This document shows positions 12,358-21,834 of a stretch of 44,340 nucleotides of DNA, piece by piece. A program made the position numbers and the translations under genes. Source of the stretch: Hymenochaete sp. R1 (taxonomy: Eukaryota > Basidiomycota > Agaricomycetes > Hymenochaetales > Hymenochaetaceae); contig JAFREE010000185.1 in assembly GCA_019400425.1 (NCBI GenBank), positions 1 through 44,340 on the forward strand, written 5' to 3'. The notes under the pieces are model-generated. The model did not search any database and was not told where the DNA came from. It saw only the letters and a list, made by a program, of their open reading frames with translations. The first letter of the stretch is position 1. Every line of letters starts with the position of its first letter.

Positions 12358-14059
12358 CGGTGAGGTCGCCAGACGAGTCAGATCCGTTAGCGCGGGAGCG
12401 AGGGCATGGACAAGGCTACTATATTAAAGAGAACGATCATGCACATACTTATACCACTGTCATAAAAGTTACGACTCGAAAAGGGGTTTTTTAAAGGGGT
12501 TGTATCACACGGTAATGTGCAGAAGTGCTAGGTACATCAATCCAAAATTGATGAAGAGCGACACAATTTGATTTTGAAGATCTACCTTTGTCGGAGTGCT
12601 AATCTCGGTATCCTTGTTCCAATGAGGGAGCTTTACTGAATCAAGGAATAGTCCACGAGAGGAACAGGAAGGTAATTCTTAGAGGTAGCATCGTCGTACA
12701 TACACGCAGTCGTCGGAGCTCTCAAACAAACTTATTCCTCGTCGAGCTTTCCTGCAATTTGGCTTATGAGACTGTGGCTTTAACGACGATGATAACCTCT
12801 TACCACTATCGAGTCACAAGTCTGCATTCTTTGAAGTTCCATCCATCGTTTTCATCCTTCATAAATGCCTCCGGTTCCGTATCTTCATTTACATCCACAT
12901 AGAAGTCCCCGTAGCGCCCGCACCGGCCGCAACATTATTGAACATGGATCTAAACGACGGGTGGTGCAGGAGAGACGCCGCGCGCTGGTTTGACTTTGAA
13001 AATGGGCACAACGTTGCTGAAACTTCGTCCTCACGATGGCCCCATACCTCCCTACTAACCGTGTTCTGTTGTTCTGGTACAAGCCTGCAAACCCCTATTC
13101 ATGCTATTGTCCATCTTGCGTAGTTTCTGTAGGCTTTTGGATATGGGATGTCAATTTCTGTTCAAATGGCTAACAAGGCTGATTGTACGCACAGAATTTC
13201 ACCACATCTCTTACGGGATACACGATGGCAGGAGGCTGACCTGCATCGGGCCGGGTCGGTCGCCAGAACTTCTTTGACGACAGATTCCCGGATTTACCCG
13301 GGCCGACTCAGCCAACGCTCATCGCTCGAACTCTCAAACTAACGACTTTTACCCATTCACTCATTTTGTGCACTGGTCATTTTTTTCTCGATGATGTATC
13401 GGACTCGGATACCCGTTCGTAGTCTCCGTCCTCCAACGTTCAACTTAGATATTCGAGCTTCGACTATGTCCGAGCCCAAATCTATCATTATCAACCTCGC
13501 ACTTTGATTGCCGCGTCCCTTATTACTCATACTCGTCGTGATTGTTTCCGAGGATAGGGATGAAGCAGATTGCTCTCTGATGAGACTACGTTTGTGAGGA
13601 GTGACGGAGTGACAATCGCAAAGATTGGATCACATGAGATTAGATGGGAGCTCAATTCTACCAGCGCAAAAAGCGATGCGGACGAATGGGCGGAGATTCC
13701 GGCGATGGAACGTCAATGGAGACAAAAGACATTACGCTGCGTACGCACCAAAAACGCCCGTTAATGGACGTTATCAATTGATGTCTTCTGTGAGAGGGAA
13801 CTCAGACAGCTCCATCATTCATTTTCGAACTGATTTCCTGTCTTTTAGGATTGTCATCATCTACTGCTTGCATTCCCGCTCATGTTCAAGGCTGAGACTG
13901 TACGTCCACACCGTCTCTATTTGCCTCCATGCGGATTAGAAACCTGGTTTCAAAAATTATCACAAAGCGAAGCTCTTGCAGATACCAACTGTCTTGCGTG
14001 ATGCGTATATCGCTATCTTGGGCATCCTCGCGCGGAGTGTGTACCTGCACCTCTGAGAG
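12358..14059. other. Gene-free stretch between copies 4 and 5
   Basis: About 1.7 kb without a supportable gene. Near 12560-12640 (minus strand) a short segment faintly resembles the C-terminal tail region of the array genes, which could mean a very old sixth copy, but no helix motif can be found beside it. Open frames at 13570-13939 have no recognisable content. Confidence 0.45.
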
Positions 14060-15981
14060 CTATACCGAACTGGAACGATAAGTTACCTTTGTCCTTCCAT
14101 TCTCTCCCGTCATCATTCCATTTGAGCGATTTCCCATCTCGGTCATCTCCAATTCCGCATCTGCATCCACATCCACATCCACGTACCCTGAAGCAGTCGT
14201 CGCTCCAGAGACCATGTTCGCATCCCCAACTGTAGCTCGAAACGTCGAATAGTACGCTTCTTGATCTATCATGTTATCCTTATCTTCATAGAAACTTTTG
14301 CGGAGGTTGAGGTATAAGTTTGGCGCGAGAATACCGGAGACGGCGATAGAGGCGAGTAAATGGGTATTTGAAAGTGCTATCACCTACAATGACCGATTCC
14401 AGGGTCAAATCTGCTCTCAGACAAAGCCACGGTTTTCAAGAATTGAACTTACAAGGTATGTGTTCGCTATTAAGAGAAGACCGAGAAAATAAATGATGAA
14501 AATGCTGTCGTCGTAGAATTTCAGTCTCTCCGAAAGAACTAGTGCGGAGGAAGCACTTACACAACGAAATATAGAATATTATCCCTAATGATAATACCCG
14601 CTAAAGTCCGCCTGGGCTTCCCTGACACTCCCAGTTCTTCGGTCCGAAGAGGCGAGTACAATCCGCGGAAGCTTTGCCACGATTTGCGCAAGACGAGGGC
14701 AAAGGTAACGAGTTCGCTCAGAAGGAAAGGGGCCCAGAAAATGGGCGTGTAGTTGACTTTTGCGCCAAAATATTGCACTGCGAAGAGGTGATCAGAGATT
14801 TCAACGTTATTGCTGTTCTTCAGGCCTGAACATGAGAACAATCTCGTTAGTAGCAGTATTGAAACTATGTCCAAGGATTGGACAGGATAAGCCCACCTGT
14901 GAACACGGTCAATTCAACAATGAAAAAAACTATTGCGATGACGTCTAGAATTATGAAGGTGAAGAATACAGCCTTGTTTTTGTTGTATAAAGCATAAGTT
15001 CGAAGCTGAAGAAGGCTTGGCAGGAGAAAAATGAGGCATACGAAAATGAGTCATGACGTAAAACGTGTACCCATCGCGCACGTAGCGACAATTGCCCCAG
15101 TGTAGAATATAACTTCGAAGGGGAAATTGTACTCTGCGAAAAAAAAATTAGTTTTTATGGTGCAGATATAGAAACGCGAGCAAGCTTTACCTCCCCTGCA
15201 GGTAGTTTAGGAGGCTCAAGTCAGAAACATGTCCTATAAACAAAGCACCAATGAATGATATTCCACACTCACGAGTCTTGAACCTGTAGATACATTATAC
15301 ATGGTTCACCTTTTTCCTGCTCCGTCAAAGGGAAGTCGAGAAATTCGCAGCCTCCCATAAAACTTTGCAGAGGCCTGATTCTGAATCCACCTGTACCGAC
15401 GAAACAGGAATGGGTCAAAAAGCGTAAACTCAAGTCCGAACGTGAGTACAATACTTTTCGCGGCCGCGTAACTTTTGTTGCATTATCAGCGTAACGCGGT
15501 TAGTATAGGTACTTAGAGTATCGTTGTACTGACATGACGCTCGCTAATGACAGGTATCGCCCGATTACGTATATCACAGATCCGAAGCATATTCGTTTGC
15601 CCTTTGATCACAGCAAGTTAAATGCATGCTGTTGTGCTTCCCGTATCATGATCTCACCCAGACATATATCACCTGCGTCGGGATAAGATCATTATTTGGA
15701 GACTGGATTTAAGCGGACGGAGCTGTTTTACCTCGTCATCCAACGTCAAAACTGGAAAAGGCAAGGACGCGCAAAGGGTAAATGGACAGCATCGGCATTG
15801 ATTCAGGCTGAACGACTCACTGTAATTGTAAATTGTTATAGTTAAAAAAATAACTAGAGAGGAGTGAGCTATTATTCAAATTTCGTAGTCATGAACGCAT
15901 ACCACGGAGATGGACACTCGCCAACGTTCCCAAGGAAAGAGGAGGAATATCAAATTCAATGCTATTGATTTCGTTGGACAT
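14060..15981 (-). pseudogene. DUF6533-type seven-helix protein, copy 5, acceptor site broken
   Basis: Otherwise complete 13-exon gene that would encode 392 residues. Exons: 15981-15903, 15853-15821, 15751-15732, 15672-15658, 15601-15534, 15471-15455, 15390-15273, 15195-15191, 15133-15071, 15016-14897, 14825-14561, 14504-14453, 14383-14060. Coding frames are clean: ILTLDDE-VIYVW, SVIYVIGRYLSLASVM, FPFEVIFYTGAIVATCAM, LRTYALYNKNK, and HLLASIAVSGILAPNLYLNL in the last helix. The acceptor before exon 10 reads AA (plus-strand TT at 15017-15018) where copies 2-4 have AG. The AG one base further in, or the next one downstream, would shift the frame. It is probably a very recent pseudogene, or else an unusual or mis-sequenced site. 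Unlike copies 2-4, intron 1 has a GT donor. The tail has an acidic Asp/Val repeat (VDVDVDADAELE). Confidence 0.75.
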
Positions 15982-16575
15982 TTGTTCTCGGGAAGGCGTC
16001 GTCGATGCTATGGTGGTAGAGAAATGATGGAAGGAAGTACAAAGGTAACGAGCAAGATAAACTCCCGGAGACCTTTATGTTGCCTCGTGTCTTTGACTCG
16101 TCGCCAGCAGGGTCGGTCAAACAATGCTGTGAAGCCCCGTCGCGTATCACAAAATCATTTATATTGATATCTCATGTCGAACATATGATATTGATGAATC
16201 CATTGCTTCTGCTCGTTCTTTAGGTGAGTATGATATTCTTCGGCATGACGATGCGATGGTTTCGCATTGGTTTGAAACTTGTTATGTCAAGAAACCGGAA
16301 AAATCAAACTGCCGAGAAACGTAACTTGCTAGGTGAACTGGGGTGAAAAGCGCCTCCACCTAGGTGTATAGCCCGAGCTCATTTTGATGTGAATATTGCT
16401 GGGCGTGCACTTACCATTCAATCACCATAGTCAAAAGAATTTTGAAAAATGAGTGGTGTTTGCTTTCATCTAGTATGCATAAGTCGCCCATCTAAATACA
16501 CCTTGAAGTCACCATCATGCTCGTCAGTACCAGAGCGCAAATAATCCCTTCGAGTGTCTCACCTCACAGTAGGTA
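15982..16575. other. Spacer between copy 5 and ERV1
   Basis: About 590 bases between the ERV1 stop codon and the start of copy 5, both on the minus strand. It must hold the ERV1 3' end and the copy 5 promoter. No further gene is seen. Confidence 0.5.
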
Positions 16576-17181
16576 TTAATCACACCGTCCATCACTCGGT
16601 CCATCCTTCCACCTCTCATCCGTGTTCTTCAAAGAACAATCAAACAACGGTTTTCCAAGCCGGTCGTTCACTCTATTGTGTTGCTCGCAAAGCCAACGAC
16701 TGAGTCCCTCTCTCCCACTGACGTCCGGTGGGCTCTTCGATATCTCCTCGCCCAGGTGTGTTGCACACCAGGTGCAAGGGTATAGTACGGGTAGTGCGAA
16801 GAGTAAACCGAGCATCCGTGTGCGCTGCGCAGGTGAAGGTTGGTCAGGATAGTACGCCGCAGTCGTGTGAAGGAAGGTCCATGTCGCGCGTCCGAGTTGC
16901 TCGACATCCGGGGGACAGTCTGGGGGAGGCTCGTCGGGACGCATGGCCTGTATTGGGACGCTCCCAGATGCTAATGCACTCATGACGCCCGAAATGTTTG
17001 CGAAGTTCGCATCTGTCGACTTGGATACCTTTTGGTCAGATGAGGATGGGGTTTTCTGGTCCTTTGTGGGTTTCCAATGTCGAAATGCAGTGCATATTTT
17101 GCAGGGTTTGCCATCAGGACCTATGACCATATCCGGTGGTAGCTTCCGGGCATTTTTGGTGCTCGACTCGGGCTTGGGCAT
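16576..17181 (-). CDS. ERV1: FAD-linked sulfhydryl oxidase Erv1
   Basis: Single exon, 201 residues. Erv1 reoxidises Mia40 in the mitochondrial intermembrane space during disulfide-coupled protein import and passes electrons to cytochrome c or oxygen. The N-terminal shuttle motif CKIC (27-30) follows GPDGKP, as in Erv1 and unlike the ER enzyme Erv2. The ALR/Erv core starts at CPPDVEQLGRATWTFLH (from residue 89). The redox centre is YPCTWC (C136, C139). The FAD-binding helix is CEQHNRVNDRLGKPLFDC (165-182). The protein ends WKDGPSDGRCD. The first in-frame ATG is at 17181; the frame upstream is closed by a stop. A broken duplicate lies at 9715-10335. Confidence 0.95.
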   Translation of the reverse strand: MPKPESSTKNARKLPPDMVIGPDGKPCKICTAFRHWKPTKDQKTPSSSDQKVSKSTDANFANISGVMSALASGSVPIQAMRPDEPPPDCPPDVEQLGRATWTFLHTTAAYYPDQPSPAQRTRMLGLLFALPVLYPCTWCATHLGEEISKSPPDVSGREGLSRWLCEQHNRVNDRLGKPLFDCSLKNTDERWKDGPSDGRCD

Positions 17182-17882
17182 TTCTTCCAAGGAGAACGCG
17201 TTCAAGTTGAAAGGTTACTCATCAGTCCAAACGCGCTGTGGCCCGCGAGTGTCCTATATATGGCCCAATTTGGCTGTGTCGATCTCTATCCTCTTCTCTT
17301 CTTGATACGCATATGCAAATCAATTCAAATGATACAGATCATGCCTGAAACTGCATGGGTCAATTTCAGCGGTTTTATTCCCAAGGCATTTGTGTTTCAT
17401 ATGTTAAAGCTTGAGAAACAAGAGGTCAACTCAGGCGAGAGGATGAGAGTACGCGAGAGCGACTCACCTTACTGTACTTGCCGAACTGGGGAGGGTCAGC
17501 TATAATAGAATCGCGTCTTCCGACTCGTGAATGTGTGGTAAAGCATAGCGTTCCTTGTAACATGATGATTGGAGGGCATGTACGGGCTTAAGCTGCTTAA
17601 GCTTGAACTTGGCGCTGGTGCAAGCACGATAAGGCACGTGTTAAGTTCTCACGCATTGGCACACTACAGGCCTAGACAGGCAAGATCTAAAAAGCATGAT
17701 ACCTTCTATCTTCTCTCATCACATCAGCTGTACAAACGTTGTCTTTCCATCCCGTACGTCCTTTAGCATAATGTGGAACAAGTACTGCTTGAGCTCAATT
17801 CGGAAATGCTGTGTTTATGGTCTTTCCGTGTTCAAATCAGAGGCTGGTGAACAGCGTATATAGGACTCTTCAGATCTGCTGG
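17182..17882. other. Divergent promoter region between ERV1 and the F-box-like gene
   Basis: About 700 bases shared by two divergently oriented genes. Open frames here are short and unconvincing. I see no clear regulatory motif that can be named. Confidence 0.45.
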
Positions 17883-18994
17883 ATGTCCTATTTCTTGCCA
17901 GTCGAACTATGGACTATCGTGATAAGGCATGCGATCACTCGTCCATGGAGCGACAATCTCTTCACTCCTCCGCTCGACGACTTTAAGCTCGTGGAAGGCT
18001 TCATCGAAGCTAATCCATCTTTGGCGTCTATTGCCAACTCGTTGAAGTACGAAAACGTGACCGTACAAAACGCCCAGGAGTTTCTAGAGATGGAAGATTG
18101 GCAAATTGCGTCAATAAGGCTAGTCGCCTCTTTTCTGAACTATATTCATGTCATTAACGACTACTCAGACACTTGGTAGTTCGTGACCCTTGTGACTTGG
18201 ACCCTGTAGCCAAGAAGCTGGCAGAGAACAGCAGAGTGCATTCTCTATCAATTCACCCTCAATGCAACTCGCTCTATAGTTTCTCCTTATGTAAGGGCCG
18301 ACGTATTGGAAGCACGATTACGACTCTGGATCTAAAGGGAGGCTTATTCGACTGGCCTAGGGCTGGAGAATATGAGCGTCGCTATCCACGCGCTCCCTTT
18401 GAGAACCTCGAATCACTGCAGGTCGAGAGTGGCGGGACCTCTAAATTTGGGTATAAAATTATCGGGGATATGTACTGGGACTTCACTTGTTTCATAGTAA
18501 GCAGAACTTTGAGTTATTGGTTGAATGTATCTTACGCGGAACTGCAACAGGCAGCAATACGTTCCTTCTTCAGGGAGAGTAAACGATTGAAACATTTGTC
18601 CATCCTCTCAGCACCGGACTTTCCGGATGTATGGGATAGGCAGGCTGCAGAACACTATGGTTCCTTCAGCCACCTTCAACCATCTGAAGGATATGAAAGA
18701 AGGATGGGCAACTGCCCGCTCTGCATCGATGCGTACGATCGCGTTGTCGTGGCAAAAAGGGAGTTTTTGGGTACTTGCTTACTTACGCGCATATTTAAGC
18801 AGCTCAGAGAAGTTCGCTGGGCATCCATTTGGGTCAAATGCTTCGATGACGAAGGAATGGGTCAAGTAACGACAACTATACAAAGAGCTGACGGCTTGAT
18901 CTTGTTTCATCGAGAAGGGGATCCCGTTCTGACAGCATCTGCTGAAATGCTTGAAGACATAATCTCACGCTACCTTGAATCACAGATTGCATGA
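17883..18994 (+). CDS. F-box-like protein
   Basis: Model join(17883-18109, 18169-18994), 350 residues. The N-terminus LPVELWTIVIRHAI looks like the first helix of a basidiomycete F-box, which would link a substrate receptor to Skp1 in an SCF ubiquitin ligase. The rest (HLVVRDP, FENLESLQ, RLKHLSILSAPD, LREVRWASIW) resembles the loosely leucine-rich C-terminal part common in these proteins. The 59-nt intron is inferred: donor GTCAAT at 18110, a TTAAC branch-like site, and acceptor CAG at 18166-18168. It is needed to join two frames that otherwise look like a frameshift, so a broken gene is the alternative. An upstream in-frame ATG at 17811 would add 24 residues before the F-box and is less likely. 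The exact substrate is unknown. Confidence 0.55.
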
Positions 18995-19652
18995 AAATAT
19001 CGATAAAAAAAATTTCACGTATACTGTAGCTAGCAGAACAATTGTAGGGTCTTTTTCTTCCCGTATGGTGGCATAGCCGATAAATCTGAAGCACACTTCA
19101 GCACAACGAGGCGCACCCTTCTCTTAGTCTCCTCATTTCACTCGCATCATGGATAACCTAGACGACTTTAAGAGGTCAATACATTCATGGTCCCTGTAAT
19201 GCTTGCGAGACTCGTGTCGGTCGAACTGAGGAGTAGATGAAGATCTCTTTTGGCCGTTCACAGATCTTCAAAGCCGAAACGTGGTGGGTATTTTGTAGGT
19301 TTGGATTGCCGTCCGATTCTACGACAATGCACAGAAGCAGATTCCACCCATTCAGGTTTCGGCAAGCCAAACACCGGAGGATGAGGTCCACAGCTCAGGC
19401 TGAACGAGTGAGGCTCGCTCAGTTTATCTACTGACGATTCCTCGTCGATCTCTGTGCTTTAATCACTTGTCTGAACTTGACATTTATTTTGTACTTCCAA
19501 ATAATTTTTCAGGCATTCAAATCTGTTCCTGTGATCCTAGAAGGACCTGAGAGACTTTGAGGAATGAATCAGCGAAGATAAGAAGTCGCTGAGTGTACGC
19601 GAAGTGTAATGCGTGAGAGTAACATACCAAATAGAGACCACCGAGTTGAAGA
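18995..19652. other. Spacer upstream of the GT61 gene
   Basis: About 650 bases between two plus-strand genes. It should hold the F-box-like gene's 3' end and the glycosyltransferase promoter. No additional gene is recognised. Confidence 0.45.
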
Positions 19653-21510
19653 ATGACGGACGACGACGGGAAGGTCAAATTCGACGACGACGAAGCGCTC
19701 ACAGGCTCGTTCCATCTACCGATCCAAAATATCGAGCCGACGATTCGACTCGACTCGACAATAATTTTGTCGAGCATGCATTCGAAATCAGCGTCGGCTT
19801 TCGTGCCGACTCGTCGTGAAATAATCCTCCTCGCAGTCCTTCTCCTCACCCTTCTCTTCGTCGTGCCTAACGCCCACTTCTCCAGCTCCGACGCGCCACA
19901 ACTCTCGAAACTTCGAATCCAAGACGATCTTGCGGAAAGTGATGGGGCTTCGACGAAGGAGCTCATTCTAAGGCCCACTTTCCCTGAGCCGCGAATGACA
20001 TGGAGTGCGGAGGAAGTGCCGGAGACAAACATATTGCACCACTCGCCTGGTAAGTTTCTTGCGGCTTTAAAGGCAAAATATTTCCCAATGTGCTGAGGCT
20101 TGCTTGATATGTCATGACTGATTCGTATGTTACATAGGGTGGACTGTGTTCGAAAAGTTATACATCTTTGATGGGACCATATACATTGTCTCAAAGCAAC
20201 CTCAGACGGTCCCAGAACGCAAGCTCATCACTTCCTCCGGCTACGACATTTTCAACGGCAGAGAAGACATCCTCCGCCGTCTTCCCTCCGACTCTGACAT
20301 TCGAGTTGTTACGCCTGGAGAAGCTCAGAGCATATTCAACACCCACGCCGCTTCACGCATCCCAGATAACTCATTCCTCGTCACAGACCCCAAACAGTTC
20401 ATCACCCATTACTACCATTTCTCTGCCGAGTTGCTCTTCGGCCTCTGGAGGGCGTACACCGCTCTCGACCCGTTCATACCCGAGAATGGGCAGACAAACC
20501 TCCCGCCACCACGGAGACTCATATTCAGACACGTTAAAAGCTCGGACTGGAGGGACTACGCAGCGATGAATCAATGGGTCTTACGAGGGGCGTTCCCGGG
20601 CATCGGATTAGAGTTCGAGGAAGACTGGGCAGATCGGAAGGCTATGAAGGTACCTTTCGTGTTCGATCGTGTCGTGTTAGGAGATCGTGCAGCGTCTATG
20701 GAGAGTGACCCATTCCTTGCGTACCTCCGTTCTGCCAGCAGCGCCTTCGAGCTTCGAGGAAGTCCTCACTGGTGGTACGTGCTCAATATCAAATTCCATC
20801 ATCGCCATCAATCACCTCCCTCTTTTCTCATCGCATCACTTATTAACGTCCCTCTTTGCACTTCAGGACTCCCATCCGCAAATCCGTCCTCGAATTCAGC
20901 GGCCTCTCCCAAGAATCTATCCTTGGTCCCACCTCCACCCAACGTGCCCAAAATGAGAAATACGTCATCACCTACATCTCCCGACAAGACTGGGGCCGCC
21001 GTATGCTCCGACCCGCCGACCACGAGCAACTCGTCTCAGAGCTCTACGCCCTGCGCGACCGGTACGGGTACGAGGTGAATGTGGTGAGTATGGACAAGCT
21101 CTCACGGGCGGAGCAGCTACAGCTTGCGGGTCGGACGACGGTGATGATGGGTGTACATGGCAATGGGCTGACTAGTCTTTTGTGGATGAGGCCGAATGCG
21201 AGGAGTACAGTCATTGAGTTCTTTTATCCGAAGGGGTTCGCATTTGATTATGAGTGGACAACGAGGGCGTTGGGGATGACGCATTATGGTGTTTGGGATG
21301 ACAGGTGAGGACGCATCTCTTACAGTGATCTATTATTTTTAGAAACTCATGCGACATTATCTCTGCAGGACGTTCACGCAGCCGGACACACCGCATCAGC
21401 CCAATTATCCTGAGGGTTTCCAAGGGAATGACATCCCCTTGAACGGGGCAGTCGTGGCGAAGCTGGTGCACCAGCGACTCACCCTTGCTCAAGAAGAATC
21501 TGAGAGTTAG
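19653..21510 (+). CDS. GT61-family glycosyltransferase (DUF563), type II membrane protein
   Basis: Four exons, 537 residues: 19653-20049, 20138-20774, 20867-21304, 21369-21510. All three introns are GT-AG (88, 92 and 64 nt) and keep the frame. A short acidic N-terminal tail is followed by one hydrophobic helix (about residues 57-72, ILLAVLLLTLLFVV), as in Golgi type II transferases. The lumenal part has GT61 features: FLVTDPKQFITHYYHF, a conserved Arg/Trp-rich middle, YVITYISRQDWGRR and GVHGNGLTSLLWM, then VIEFFYPKGF. GT61 members include beta-1,2-xylosyltransferases and related Golgi enzymes. The exact sugar and acceptor cannot be read from sequence. The gene converges on TOR, with 324 bases between their stop codons. 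Confidence 0.93.
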
Positions 21511-21834
21511 AAAAAGAACAGTGCTTCCTCTTGCTCCTCACCAACTATATGTCTTCTATGTGCTCTTTTCGGATCATAATTTATTCTTGGACATTCTCTA
21601 CACCTCAGTTATTTTTTTCGTACTACGAATGCACCTCGTATTGCGATGTGTCTTAATGTATCGAACCCAAAATGTTTGTTTCATTTGATGATTGGTTTGT
21701 TGGGAGTTCAAAGAGAGGAATACGTCAAAAGCCCGCAATAAGTATGAATACATTGTTATACAATAAGTGGAAAGCAGAAGTCGGTATCGTTGACGGAAGA
21801 GATTATAGCGCCGTAAAATCAAAAGAAACCTCGT
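21511..21834. other. Intergenic region between convergent GT61 and TOR genes
   Basis: Stop codons face each other over 324 bases of A/T-rich sequence. It must hold both polyadenylation regions. No gene is seen. Confidence 0.5.

Noticed and set aside
12560..12700. Possible tail exon of a sixth array copy (minus strand)
   Set aside because: Only a short stretch resembles the C-terminal tails; no helix-7 motif or upstream exons could be found.
17811..17882. Upstream ATG extending the F-box-like protein by 24 residues
   Set aside because: The F-box motif normally begins near the N-terminus and the extension has no recognisable features; the ATG at 17883 is preferred, though not proven.
19517..20194. 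Minus-strand open frame of 225 codons opposite the glycosyltransferase gene
   Set aside because: It overlaps exons 1-2 and intron 1 of a well-supported GT61 gene and has no recognisable domain.
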